Shown here: piece after piece, positions 15,688 to 24,823 of the stretch | Numbering within the stretch: position 1 is the first letter of the stretch | How the letters are laid out: every line of letters begins with the position of its first letter | Origin: Streptomyces klenkii | GTDB lineage: Bacteria > Actinomycetota > Actinomycetes > Streptomycetales > Streptomycetaceae | DNA: 64,000 nt | Reading direction: 5' to 3' | NCBI RefSeq assembly: GCF_003626645.1 | Contig: NZ_RBAM01000009.1 | Coordinates: 186,001-250,000, forward strand | Translations under genes and position numbers: made by a program | Notes under the pieces: generated by a model | Told to the model about the DNA's origin: nothing | Seen by the model: the letters and a program-made list of their open reading frames with translations, nothing else | Database searches by the model: none

Positions 15688-16455
15688 GTGCCGTCATCAG
15701 ATGAAGGCGCCACCCTCCGCATGGCCCTGCTCGGTGGATTCCGCCTGGCCGGAGCCGGTGGCGGTTGCGTGCGGATTCCCGCGGGCTCCGAACGCCTGCT
15801 GGCCTACGTAGCCCTTCGCTCCGGACCGGTCGCGCGCAGTGACGTCGCGGAGAACCTCTGGCCCGGCGCGTCCGAGGCCCGGGCGCACGCGTCGCTGCGC
15901 TCGGCGCTCGCCCGGCTGCGCGGCGCGGGCTGCTGCCGGGCCCTCGACATCGGCCCCGTTGAGCTCGCCCTCGCCGGGGGCGTGACGGTCGACCTGCACG
16001 AGTTCCGCGCCCTCGCCCGGGAGCTGCTGGACGCCACGGAAACGAGGAGCCTCGGCACCGGGGAGATCGACGGTCTCTCGCAGGACCTCCTGCCGGGCTG
16101 GTGCGACGACTGGGCGCTCCGCGAAGCGGAGGAGTGGCGGCAGCTGCGGCTGCACGCCCTCGAAGCGCTCGCGCACCACTTCGCCGGGGCGCGGCGTTAC
16201 GCCCACGCGGTGTCGGCCGCCGGCGCGGCCGTGCGCGCCGAACCGCTCCGGGAGAGCGCCCACGCGGCCCTGATCAAGGCCCACCTCGCCGAAGGCAACC
16301 AGTCCGAGGCGCTCCGCGCCTTCCGGAGCTACCAGGCACTCCTGCGCAGTGAGCTCGGCCTGAGCCCGACACCCGGCCTGCTCGGCCTGGTGGCCGGCCT
16401 CCGTCCGGCCGCGCCCCGCATCGGCGGGCATCACGCGACGGTCACGCGGCGGTGA
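15688..16455 (+). CDS. SARP/BTAD-family transcriptional regulator
   Basis: About 255 aa from GTG 15688 (ATG 15721 is possible). A compact OmpR-type winged helix (residues ~12-90: MALLGGFRLAG, ERLLAYVALRSGPVARSDVAENLWP, ARAHASLRSALARLRGAG) is followed by the bacterial transcriptional activation domain. That domain includes VDLHEFRALARELLD, RRYAHAVSAAGAAVRAEPLRESAHAALIKAHLAEGNQSEALRAFRSYQALLRSELGLSPTP. This is the minimal SARP architecture. No biosynthetic cluster directly adjoins it; the next gene is the NACHT-like NTPase, 108 bp downstream and co-directional. Confidence 0.85.
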   Translation: MPSSDEGATLRMALLGGFRLAGAGGGCVRIPAGSERLLAYVALRSGPVARSDVAENLWPGASEARAHASLRSALARLRGAGCCRALDIGPVELALAGGVTVDLHEFRALARELLDATETRSLGTGEIDGLSQDLLPGWCDDWALREAEEWRQLRLHALEALAHHFAGARRYAHAVSAAGAAVRAEPLRESAHAALIKAHLAEGNQSEALRAFRSYQALLRSELGLSPTPGLLGLVAGLRPAAPRIGGHHATVTRR

Positions 16456-16460
16456 CGGCG

Positions 16461-16490
16461 GGATGGTCATGATGAGGATGGTCATGATGA
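16461..16490 (+). repeat. perfect 15-bp tandem duplication before the NACHT-like gene
   Basis: GGATGGTCATGATGA occurs twice in direct succession (16461-16475 and 16476-16490). Each copy contains the palindrome TCATGA. It lies 75 bp upstream of the NTPase start and could act as a paired regulator site. Confidence 0.6.
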
Positions 16491-16563
16491 AGGGGCGACG
16501 CGACGGAACGGGCTGACGAGCACGGGTTTACGTCGGGTTTTCGTCCATCACGGGTTGACGTCC

Positions 16564-19500
16564 ATGAATTACGTGATCAAGCATCCTCAAGGCAAGGTCG
16601 CACCCCGGAGGGCTCCGCTCCTGGTCCGGCCGCGGCGGTTCGTGTCCCACGCGGCCGATGCCGTCGGGCGCCGCGTCCGTTCGGTGCGGGTCCGGCTGGC
16701 CGCCCGGAGCAAGGTCGCACCGGCCCAGCGGTGGTGGACGAGGGGGTCGCCCAAGCGGTACCTCCCCTACCTCGGCACGCTGATCCTCCTGGTCTACGTC
16801 GGCTTCGGCGTCTACGCGATCCTCGCGAGCCGGGCCTCTCCCATGGAGAAGTGGTGCCGGGAGACCGGCACCGGCTGCACCGTGGTCTACGGATTCCTCA
16901 CCCCGTTCCTGAGCCTCAGTCTTGCCACGCTCGTCTTCTTCTACGCGACCTACGGCGCCGTGCGCAGGACTCTCGTCCGGGCGGCCAGGAAGGACCCGCG
17001 CGGCATGGTGCCGACGGCCGGACCGGCCATCGCGGAGGTCGTCGGGCGCCAGGAGATGTGCCGGGTCATCGCACGGGCGCTGCGGGACAAGCGCACCAGA
17101 CGCCCGTACCTGCTCGTGGGCGGCGTGGGCGCCGGGAAGACGACGGTCCTCGTGCAGCTCACCCAGATGCTCGCCGAGAAGGGGGCCGTCCCCGTCCCGA
17201 TAAGACTGCGGGACGTCGATATGGACGCGGGACGGCTCGACTTCCGCGAAGTGGCCATGAAGCGCTTCGGCGAGATGGCGGACCGCAATGTGCTCTCCGA
17301 CCGGCACAGCGAGAGGGTGTGGCGCCAGCTGTGCATGGACGACAAGGCCGTCGTCCTCGCCGACGGCCTGGAGGAGACCTTCGCCGACGGCAGGAAGCAG
17401 AAGCAGCGGGACGTGCTCATCCGCAGGGCGATCGAGCGGGCGGAGCAGCAGAAGCTTCCCCTCATCATCGCCTCCCGCCCGCACGCACCGCTGGAGCACA
17501 CCCGGGCCGCGGTCGTCGACCTGGAGCCGCTGAGCGAAGAGGCGGCGCTGGAGTACCTGCGGGAGGACCGGCCGGACCACGACTGCCTCCGCATGAACCG
17601 CGTCGCCGAGGCGGCGGGCGCGGCCGAGTCCCCGCTGTACCTGCGGATCGCGCGTGAGCTGGCGGAGCACCCCCCGCGAGATGCCGCGACCGACACCGAG
17701 TGCTGGGCGGTGCTGAACCCGCGCGACGGCGACCGGACGGCGACGCAGCGGCGCCTGCTCGACGAATGGCGGGAGGCGCTGGTCACCGGGCGCATCCGCG
17801 GCGAAGTGGCGCTGGCCCCGGGCGACCGTGAAAAGGTCATCGAGCTCGTCTCCGCGCTGGCCGGGATCGGACTCCTGCACGATCAGCTGGAGGTCCGGAT
17901 CGGCGATCTGAGGAGGCAACCGGACCTGCTGAACCGGCTCATGGAACGGCTCGGCGAGGGATGCAGCGGCGACAGGATCGACAGGCAGAGGCAGCGCGAG
18001 CTCCTAGCGCTGTGCGTGACGCAGGGAGAGCAACTGGGGCTGATCGAAACCCGGGGAGAGAAGGTCCGTTTCCAGCACAGCATCCTCCAGGCGTACCTGG
18101 GCTCCGCATACCTCGACGTCAAGGAGTGCGCGCTGCTGGCCGACGCGCTGGGCAAGGATGCGGGCCCCGGCCGCGAACTCCTCATAGGGCTGGGCCTGGA
18201 CTCCCGGTCGCAGCAACCCGGTCCGCAGGATGCCGTCGTCGAGCAGCTCATCGAAGCGGCCGGCGCCCGTAAGGACACCAAGGCCCTCGACATGTACGCC
18301 GTCGCACTCGACATCGACAGGGCCGCAGGAGCCGCCCGCCACCGTCGCATCGCCGGGACGCTTCGCGAGCGGTGGACGGACATCACGGCCGGCGACCGCA
18401 GGACGATCGAAGAGGCGAAGGAACGCCTGGTGCACCGGTTCGGGGAAGTCCTGCGGGCGGTCGAGTGCCCGGCCTACGAGCAGTTCTTCACCATCGCCAC
18501 CGTCGAGCCCTCGTATCAGATCAGGCTGGCCGTCGCACAGGAGATCGGCGCCGGCGGGGACGAGGCCTTCGATGCCCTGCGGACCATGTTCCCTCTGCCC
18601 CGGGACGACGAACGCGGCAGGGACGACCCCTGGCGGCAGTACGAGAAGGAACTCCGCGAGCAGCTGAACGCGGAGCGCTGGACCCGCGAGAACCTCGTCA
18701 GACGGGCCGGCGTACTGGGCGACGCCTACGAGAAACAGGCCAAGGAGGCCGCCGCGGCAGGGGATGAGCAGCGGCTGGAGATCTGGCGGAAGTTCGTCAT
18801 GCGGGCCTGGCTCGTGCCCATGGTGGTCGGATCGGTGAGCAGGAAGCACAGGGAGCAGGCGAAGGAGAGGCTCCAGCTCTGGCTCCGCCACCTGCAACCG
18901 GAGCACGGCCGCCCGCACGGGGCGGACCTGCCGATCTCACTGGAGATCGCCCTGGCCCAGGGGTTCATCAGTGCGGCCAACCGGAGACGGCAGCACCCGC
19001 AGAACAATCAGGAAGCGCGGGAGTTCCTGGTCGCCCAGGCGGAGATCATGCTGGCCCAGGCCCGCTACTGGTACTCGCAGATGACGCTCATCCAGGCCCT
19101 GTGCCTGTGGGAGCTTCCGGAGCCCACGGAAGAATCCCCCCACGGCGATTCCGGAACCGGTTGGTCCGGAACCGGCCGACCGGCGCGGAAGACCGATCCG
19201 ACGAAGGCGGTGAAGCGCTGGCTGGCTCTGGCGGGCAGCAAACAGGACCCGCGTGCCCTGCACCCGGGGGACCGGACCCGTAAGGGCGATCGCGTGCACC
19301 CGTTCGTCGCGGAGGCCGCCAGCCTCGCCGTCTTCGCCCTGGAGAGCGGCAACCCCGAGCGATTCGTCTGGATCGACGAGATCGGCGTCATGAACACGAT
19401 CGGATCGTCCTCCGCCGATGCCGGGCTCCACCGCAAGCACCGCCTCTGGATTCCGCCGTCGGTGGGCTGGAGCAACCTGCACCCGCGCGCCCAGCGGCTG

Positions 19501-19941
19501 CTCGGCGACGTCTTCCTGCTGCGCAACCTCACCGAACGGGACTCGCAGCAGCCGGACGAACTGGAGGCGTGCCTGGAGCGCGCGGACCGCACCGATCTGC
19601 CGCCCTGTCTCGCCAAGTACCGGCGTACGCTCCGGCCCGGGCGGACCGTGGGCATGGCCGGGGACGCGACACCGGGAAGTGCCTGCCGCTCGGAAAGCGC
19701 CTGCCGCGACTGCCCCTTCGAGCTGTGCCCCTACCCCGCCATGGGCGTGCAGCCGCGGGCCGAAGTGCGGGAGGTCTTCTGCCGGCAGCAGCAGGCGCTC
19801 CTGCGCCGCTATCGCTGGAGGAGCTACTTCAACCCCTTGTCCTGGACGCGCAGGAAGGCGCCGTGGCAGTTCATGACGGCCCGTGAACTGCGCGAGTTCT
19901 GGGGAGCCATGGCGGACCGGTCACGCACCCCCTCCTCCTGA
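16564..19941 (+). CDS. membrane-anchored NACHT/STAND-like NTPase with C-terminal cysteine cluster
   Basis: About 1125 aa from ATG 16564 (an in-frame TTG lies at 16555). A basic N-terminal tail precedes two transmembrane segments (about 65-88, LPYLGTLILLVYVGFGVYAI, and 106-132, GFLTPFLSLSLATLVFFYAT). The NTPase follows: P-loop GGVGAGKTT (~186-194), Walker B VVLADGLEE (~263-271) resembling the NACHT DGxDE signature, and LIIASRPHAP (~300). A long helical region continues to ~1000. Near 1040-1057 the pattern CRSESACRDCPFELC may bind metal. The layout fits a STAND sensor/effector; no family assignment beyond NACHT-like is possible. It follows a SARP regulator and is flanked by an unrelated phosphatase. 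Confidence 0.75.
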   Translation: MNYVIKHPQGKVAPRRAPLLVRPRRFVSHAADAVGRRVRSVRVRLAARSKVAPAQRWWTRGSPKRYLPYLGTLILLVYVGFGVYAILASRASPMEKWCRETGTGCTVVYGFLTPFLSLSLATLVFFYATYGAVRRTLVRAARKDPRGMVPTAGPAIAEVVGRQEMCRVIARALRDKRTRRPYLLVGGVGAGKTTVLVQLTQMLAEKGAVPVPIRLRDVDMDAGRLDFREVAMKRFGEMADRNVLSDRHSERVWRQLCMDDKAVVLADGLEETFADGRKQKQRDVLIRRAIERAEQQKLPLIIASRPHAPLEHTRAAVVDLEPLSEEAALEYLREDRPDHDCLRMNRVAEAAGAAESPLYLRIARELAEHPPRDAATDTECWAVLNPRDGDRTATQRRLLDEWREALVTGRIRGEVALAPGDREKVIELVSALAGIGLLHDQLEVRIGDLRRQPDLLNRLMERLGEGCSGDRIDRQRQRELLALCVTQGEQLGLIETRGEKVRFQHSILQAYLGSAYLDVKECALLADALGKDAGPGRELLIGLGLDSRSQQPGPQDAVVEQLIEAAGARKDTKALDMYAVALDIDRAAGAARHRRIAGTLRERWTDITAGDRRTIEEAKERLVHRFGEVLRAVECPAYEQFFTIATVEPSYQIRLAVAQEIGAGGDEAFDALRTMFPLPRDDERGRDDPWRQYEKELREQLNAERWTRENLVRRAGVLGDAYEKQAKEAAAAGDEQRLEIWRKFVMRAWLVPMVVGSVSRKHREQAKERLQLWLRHLQPEHGRPHGADLPISLEIALAQGFISAANRRRQHPQNNQEAREFLVAQAEIMLAQARYWYSQMTLIQALCLWELPEPTEESPHGDSGTGWSGTGRPARKTDPTKAVKRWLALAGSKQDPRALHPGDRTRKGDRVHPFVAEAASLAVFALESGNPERFVWIDEIGVMNTIGSSSADAGLHRKHRLWIPPSVGWSNLHPRAQRLLGDVFLLRNLTERDSQQPDELEACLERADRTDLPPCLAKYRRTLRPGRTVGMAGDATPGSACRSESACRDCPFELCPYPAMGVQPRAEVREVFCRQQQALLRRYRWRSYFNPLSWTRRKAPWQFMTARELREFWGAMADRSRTPSS

Positions 19942-19964
19942 GGGCCGCCCTTACACGGCAGCGC

Positions 19965-21305
19965 TCACCCCGTTTCCGGGGCCCGCAGGACGAGCAGGGC
20001 CAGGTCGTCGTGGCCGTCGCTGGGGCGGGCCTCGGCCACGGCCCGGCCGAGGACGTCGAGCGGAGCCCCCGCGTGGGCCGCGGCGACCTCGGCGATGGCG
20101 CGCAGGCCCTCGTCCAGGCCGTGGCCGGGGTGCTCCACCAGCCCGTCGGTGAACATCAGGACCGTGGCCCCCGCGGGCAGCGTGTAGCGGTGGTCGTGGC
20201 GCGCGAACCGGGCGTCGACGCCGATCGGCACGTCGGGCTCCGCGTCGAGGAAGCGCGTCGCGCCGTCCGCGGTCACCACCAGGGGCGGGGGATGCCCCGC
20301 GCTGCTCCAGACCAGGGACCACGCGTCCCCACGGGGCACGAGGCGGACCAGGCAGGCGGTCGCCATCGTCGGCTCGGCGACCGCCTCCAGGGTGCGGTCC
20401 AGGCGGCTCAGCAGCTCGCTGGGCAGGGCGTCCGAGTCGTACGCGAGCGCACGCAGCATGTTGCGGATCTGGGCCATGGTGGCGGCGGCCCGCACGTCGT
20501 GGCCGAGCACGTCCCCGACGATCATCACGCGGGTGTCGTCGGGCAGCACCATCGCGTCGTACCAGTCGCCGCCCAGCAGCGCCGGGTCCGCGGCGGGCTG
20601 GTATACCGCCCAGGCGTCGAAGGGGGAGAGGTCGGGCAGGCTCGGCAGGAGCAGCCGCTGGAACTGCTCCGCGCCGGAGCGGACGCGGCCGTAGAGGCGG
20701 GCGTTCTCGATGGCGACACCGGCCGCGCCGGCCAGCGCGACCACCACGGACTCGTCGTCGGCGTCGAAGGAGCCGCCGCACTGCCGGTCGGTGAGGTAGA
20801 GGTTCCCGTAGACCCTGCCCCGTACGGTGATGGCGACGCCGAGCAGCGAACGCATCGGCGGGTGCCCCGGCGGGAACTGAGCCGCCTGCGGGTGGTCGGC
20901 GATGCTGTCCACGCGCAGCGGGCGCGGGTCGGAGATGAGCAGTCCGAGCAGGCCCTCGCCGTGCGGGAGCGCCACCCCGGTCAGCCGTTCCTCCTCCTCG
21001 CGGTGCAGGCCCACGGGGATGAACTCGGCGAGCTTGGTGCCCTCCTCGTCCAGCACCCCGAGGGCGCCGTAGCGCGCGCCCACGAGCTCCATCGCCGTCG
21101 TCACGATGCGGCGGAGCACCACGGGGAGCTCCAGCTCCCCGCTGATCGTGAGTATGGCCTCCAATAAGCCCCGCATCCGCTCCTGGGCGCGGGCGAACTC
21201 GGCCAGCTGCTCCCCGAGCCGGTCGAGGTCCGCGTCCAGGCTCGGCCGCCGGCGGGCAGGGCTGCGCGGGGGACGGCCGTCGTGATCTGTCTCGCTTGCT
21301 GCCAC
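19965..21305 (-). CDS. GAF-domain PP2C/SpoIIE-type serine phosphatase
   Basis: 446 aa. Residues ~15-45 look coiled-coil. A GAF domain covers ~48-200 (ELPVVLRRIVTTAMELVGARYGALGVLDE to AGAAGVAIENARLY). A SpoIIE/PP2C domain covers ~215-440, with metal-binding motifs GGDWYDAMVLPDDTRVMIVGDVLGHDV, SSAGHPPPLV, FTDGLVEHPG and DDLALLVLR. It has no kinase or anti-sigma domain. Such proteins dephosphorylate anti-anti-sigma factors; the partner is not nearby. The start has no visible operon partner. Confidence 0.92.
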   Translation of the reverse strand: MAASETDHDGRPPRSPARRRPSLDADLDRLGEQLAEFARAQERMRGLLEAILTISGELELPVVLRRIVTTAMELVGARYGALGVLDEEGTKLAEFIPVGLHREEEERLTGVALPHGEGLLGLLISDPRPLRVDSIADHPQAAQFPPGHPPMRSLLGVAITVRGRVYGNLYLTDRQCGGSFDADDESVVVALAGAAGVAIENARLYGRVRSGAEQFQRLLLPSLPDLSPFDAWAVYQPAADPALLGGDWYDAMVLPDDTRVMIVGDVLGHDVRAAATMAQIRNMLRALAYDSDALPSELLSRLDRTLEAVAEPTMATACLVRLVPRGDAWSLVWSSAGHPPPLVVTADGATRFLDAEPDVPIGVDARFARHDHRYTLPAGATVLMFTDGLVEHPGHGLDEGLRAIAEVAAAHAGAPLDVLGRAVAEARPSDGHDDLALLVLRAPETG

Positions 21306-21416
21306 CGGGCACAGGCTAGTGACTCGGCGTCCGGAGCGTGGCCAATACTCGTATGTCTGTCCCGTGTCGGCTGCACCTGGTCGCCTGCCCGGCTGCCGCC
21401 CCGGTCACAGCCCCCG

Positions 21417-21845
21417 TCACAGCCCCGCGACGGTCTCCTGGCGGGCGTAGCTGAACCCCTCGTCGTCGAAGTAGAAGACCGTGACCTTCACCCGGTCCCC
21501 CTTCGCGAAGTGCGAGCCGACGGCGGGGCGCAGGGCCACCCGGGCGGCGTGGCTCGCGTAGTCGCAGGTGAGCTTGTCGACCTTGATCGTCCCGGCGGCG
21601 ACGGACTCGTCGTGCTCGTTCGAGCTCAGCTTGGCCGCGTTGGCCACCAGCTGGTGGTTCATGCCCGGGTCGCATGAGTACGTGACGTCCACCTGGAGGC
21701 CGGGCTCGTGGAGCGCCACCTTCCCGATCACCAGGAGATTGGCCTTGGCGGCAGCGGCCGGCGCGGTGGCGAGCGCACCCGCACCGATCACGAGCGCGGC
21801 GGCCGCGGCACCGGCGAGGCGACGCGCGAAGCGGGACGACGTCAT
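21417..21845 (-). CDS. small exported protein of unknown function
   Basis: 142 aa from ATG 21845 behind GAAGGAA. A Sec signal peptide (MTSSRFARRLAGAAAAALVIGAGALATAPAAAA) precedes a ~108-residue beta-rich domain with two cysteines (VTYSCDPGMNHQLVANAA, KVDKLTCDYASHAARVAL) likely disulfide-linked. The mature part ends GDRVKVTVFYFDDEGFSYARQETVAGL. It resembles small secreted Streptomyces proteins without a known role. It lies downstream of the NRPS operon terminator and is probably separately transcribed. Confidence 0.72.
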   Translation of the reverse strand: MTSSRFARRLAGAAAAALVIGAGALATAPAAAAKANLLVIGKVALHEPGLQVDVTYSCDPGMNHQLVANAAKLSSNEHDESVAAGTIKVDKLTCDYASHAARVALRPAVGSHFAKGDRVKVTVFYFDDEGFSYARQETVAGL

Positions 21846-22035
21846 CGAGGTTCCTTCCCCCTGAACAGCAGCGGTCCCGGCCGAACCGAGCGCTGCAACG
21901 TTTGTTCGCATACGTGCGAGACCAACGGATGCTACGCGAAGCCCCCACCACCCATCAGCACTTTCAGGCCACGCCCGGGTTCGGGGCGTGACGTTTGGTG
22001 GGCTTCGTCGTTGTTCACGGTGGGTGCACGTAATA

Positions 22036-22074
22036 CCGTCGGGCCACCAGGGCGATGTCCTGGTGGCCCGACGG
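22036..22074 (-). terminator. terminator of the NRPS operon
   Basis: CCGTCGGGCCACCAGG (22036-22051) pairs perfectly with CCTGGTGGCCCGACGG (22059-22074): a 16-bp stem with a 7-nt loop, 20 bp beyond the last NRPS stop codon, with short A/T flanks on both sides. Confidence 0.85.
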
Positions 22075-22093
22075 TTTTCCGGCGTGCGTGCGG

Positions 22094-24823
22094 TCAGAGT
22101 GCCAGCATTGCGGCGATCGCTGAGCGCCAGTCCTCGCCCGGGCGGGGCACCAGGTCCTCGGCCAGGGCCTCGGCGCGGTAGTGGTGGCGGTGGAGGAGGC
22201 CGGGGGCGGGGCCGCCGGGGGTGGTGGTGCTGGGGCTGTCCAGGAGGCGGATCAGTTCGGTGGCGAGCTCTTCCCAGCCGACGTGGCCGCCGATGGCGTT
22301 GGCCGTGCCGTGCGGGGGGTGTTCGGCGCACGTCACCAGGGTTCGGGCCAGGGCCGCGGCGTGGATCCAGGGGGCGCCGCACCACGGGTCGCCGGAGGCG
22401 GGGACGGCGCCTGCCGCGGGCAGGACGACCGGTTCTCCGGCGCGGGCCGCCTGGTAGAGCGCGCCCGTCGCCCCCCAGCGCAGCTGGTCGCGCAGCCGGG
22501 GGTGCGGGCCCCACACGATCGGGGCGCGGACCGCGGCGGCCCCGCCCCGGCCCGCCGTGGCTGCTGCCTCCCACAGCATCCGCTCGCAGTCGAGCTTCGC
22601 CCGCCCGTACGCGGTGAGCGGCTCCTCCGGCGCGGTGTCCTCGGCGACGTCGGCCACCGACGGCCGCCCGTACGCGTCCACGCTGCTGACGAAGACGAAC
22701 GAGCCGCGACGCCAGCCGGCCAGCAGGGCGCGCATCGCCGCGACATCCACCTCCGGTGAGGTGAACGTGCAGGCCGCGTGGATGATCGCGGTCACCTCGT
22801 CCGTGACCGCCGCGCGCAGGCTGTCCGTGTCGGCCAGGTCGCCCTCGGCCACCTCCACCCCGTCGGCGGCCACCAAGTGCGCCGACTCGGGCCGTACGAG
22901 CGCCCGGACCTGCCGGCCGCGGGCCGCCAGCTCCTGCAACACGAACGCCCCGACGCCGCCGGTCCCGCCCGTGACGAGGACCGTGCCGGCGGCGGAGGGC
23001 CGCGCGGCCCCGGTGGACGTACGGGCCGCCGGGCGCTGCCGCTGGGCCTGCGTCCGTGTCCGTTCCCGCTCGTCCAGCAGTGCCCCCAGGGCGCGCGGGG
23101 TGCGCTGTTCCAGGACGTCGAGCCCCGTCAGCGGCACCCGCAGCCGCTCCCGGAGCCGCTCGGCGACCCGGACAGCGAGGAGAGAGTGCCCACCGAGCAG
23201 GAAGAAGTCCCCGTCGGGGCCCGGTCGCTCGCCGAGCAGCTCGGCGAAGACGTCCACGACGGCGGTGGTGGAGGCGGGGAGGTGCCCGTCGGGCGCAGGA
23301 ACCCCGTCCGGCTCCGGGACCCGACCGCCACCCGTACGCAGCGGGCGGCTCTCGCCCGCCGCCAGCGACCTCAGCGCCTCCGCGAAGGCGGACAGCAGGC
23401 GGCCCGCCGGCCCTTCGCCCAAGCCCGCGCGGTCGTAGCGGACCAGGCAGCGCGGGGCGCTCCCGGCCGTGCCCTCCTCCAGGTAGAGGCCCAGGCCGAA
23501 CTTGGCGCCGTTCAGTTCGACATCGACGGGCTCGCAGTGCGCCCCGGCCAGCCGCAGGGCGGGCGGCGGGGACAGGACGTCCGCCGTGACGCCCACCAAC
23601 GGGCTGCCGCCGGCGTCGCGGGCGGCCGTGGCGCCGAGGCGTTCGACCATGAGGTCGAACGGGACGTGGCGGTGGCGCTGCGCCTCCAGGAGCGCGTCCC
23701 GCACGCGCGCGAGCAGTGTGCCCGTGTCCGCGGCCCCGGCGAGGTCCGGCCGGACCGGGAGGGTGTTCACGCACAGGCCCACCAGGTCGCGCGCGCCCGC
23801 CGTGTCGCGGTGGCTGCTGGCGCAGCCGATGACGAGGTCGTCCTCGCCGGTCACCTCCAGGAGCGCCGCGAACGCCGCGGACAGCACGACCGTGAACAGC
23901 GTCGCCCGGTGCGCGCGGCCCGCCGCTCGCAGCCCCTCGGCCGCGCCGGGCTCCAGCGGAACGGACAGCACCCGCGCTTCGCCCCGGCCGCCGGGCTCCG
24001 CGCCGTCCCGGGGCAGGGGGACGGGGCGGGCGCCCGCGAGCCGCGCGGTCCAGTAGGCGAGGCCCTCGTCGAGCGCGGCCGAACCGGCCTGCTCCCGCCG
24101 GGCGAAGTCCGCGTACCGCGGCGCGGCGTGCTCCGGTTCCGCGTGGCGTTCCGCGACGCGATCCCCGTCACGTTCCGCGTCGCGCCCCTCCAGCTCCGCG
24201 CGGTAGCGGTCGCCGAGCTCGCGGGCGATCACGTCCAGGGAGCCGCCGTCCACCGCGATGTGATGGAAGGTCAGCATGAGCGTGTGATCGTTCTCGGCGT
24301 GCCGGACGTGCAGGGCCCGCAGTACGGGGCCGGCCGCGAGGTCGAAACCGCGGGCCGCCTCCTCGCCGAGCACCTTGCGCGCGGCGTCCCCGGCGGCGGC
24401 GTCCACCGTACGGACCGGAATCCGCCGCGCCGCCGTCACCTCCTGGTACGGCTCGCCGTCCCGCTGCCCGTAGCGCGTCCGCAGGACGTCGTGGCGGCGC
24501 ACCAGGCCGGCGAGGGCCCGGCCGAACGCCTCCGCGTCGAAGGGGCCGCGCACCCGGGTCGCGAACGGCACGTTGTAGACCGTGCCGTCCTGCCCCAGGC
24601 GCTCCATCAGCCACATCCGGTGCTGGGCGTGGGACAGCGGCGCGGTGCCGTCGTCGTCCGCGGCAGGCACCGGACGCTCCTGCCGGCGGGCCGCCCGGGC
24701 ATCCGCGCTGCGGCGGCGGGCGAGCCGTAGCAGCGCCTCCTGCCGGGCGGCCTCCGAAGCCGTACCGCTGCTCACTGCCCCGCTCACTGCCCCGCTCACT
24801 GTCCCGCTCATCGTCCCGCTCAC
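22094..24823 (-). CDS. NRPS termination protein: condensation, thiolation, thioester reductase
   Basis: 909 aa from GTG 24823, whose GTGA overlaps the upstream stop (translational coupling). The C domain spans ~55-480 and has the active site HHIAVDG near residue 190. The carrier domain has FFLLGGHSLLAV near 545. A C-terminal NAD(P)-binding reductase starts at VLVTGGTGGVGAFV near 618, with YGRAKLDCE (YxxxK) near 740. Reductase domains of this type release the chain as an aldehyde or, after a second reduction, an alcohol. There is no adenylation domain, so its carrier must be loaded in trans or receive the finished chain. I found no TTA codon here. It is the last gene of the operon. Confidence 0.9.
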   Translation of the reverse strand: MSGTMSGTVSGAVSGAVSSGTASEAARQEALLRLARRRSADARAARRQERPVPAADDDGTAPLSHAQHRMWLMERLGQDGTVYNVPFATRVRGPFDAEAFGRALAGLVRRHDVLRTRYGQRDGEPYQEVTAARRIPVRTVDAAAGDAARKVLGEEAARGFDLAAGPVLRALHVRHAENDHTLMLTFHHIAVDGGSLDVIARELGDRYRAELEGRDAERDGDRVAERHAEPEHAAPRYADFARREQAGSAALDEGLAYWTARLAGARPVPLPRDGAEPGGRGEARVLSVPLEPGAAEGLRAAGRAHRATLFTVVLSAAFAALLEVTGEDDLVIGCASSHRDTAGARDLVGLCVNTLPVRPDLAGAADTGTLLARVRDALLEAQRHRHVPFDLMVERLGATAARDAGGSPLVGVTADVLSPPPALRLAGAHCEPVDVELNGAKFGLGLYLEEGTAGSAPRCLVRYDRAGLGEGPAGRLLSAFAEALRSLAAGESRPLRTGGGRVPEPDGVPAPDGHLPASTTAVVDVFAELLGERPGPDGDFFLLGGHSLLAVRVAERLRERLRVPLTGLDVLEQRTPRALGALLDERERTRTQAQRQRPAARTSTGAARPSAAGTVLVTGGTGGVGAFVLQELAARGRQVRALVRPESAHLVAADGVEVAEGDLADTDSLRAAVTDEVTAIIHAACTFTSPEVDVAAMRALLAGWRRGSFVFVSSVDAYGRPSVADVAEDTAPEEPLTAYGRAKLDCERMLWEAAATAGRGGAAAVRAPIVWGPHPRLRDQLRWGATGALYQAARAGEPVVLPAAGAVPASGDPWCGAPWIHAAALARTLVTCAEHPPHGTANAIGGHVGWEELATELIRLLDSPSTTTPGGPAPGLLHRHHYRAEALAEDLVPRPGEDWRSAIAAMLAL

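Noticed and set aside
16528..17919. Long antisense frames within the NACHT-like gene
   Set aside because: No domain or ribosome site; the plus frame has transmembrane helices, Walker motifs and proper codon bias.
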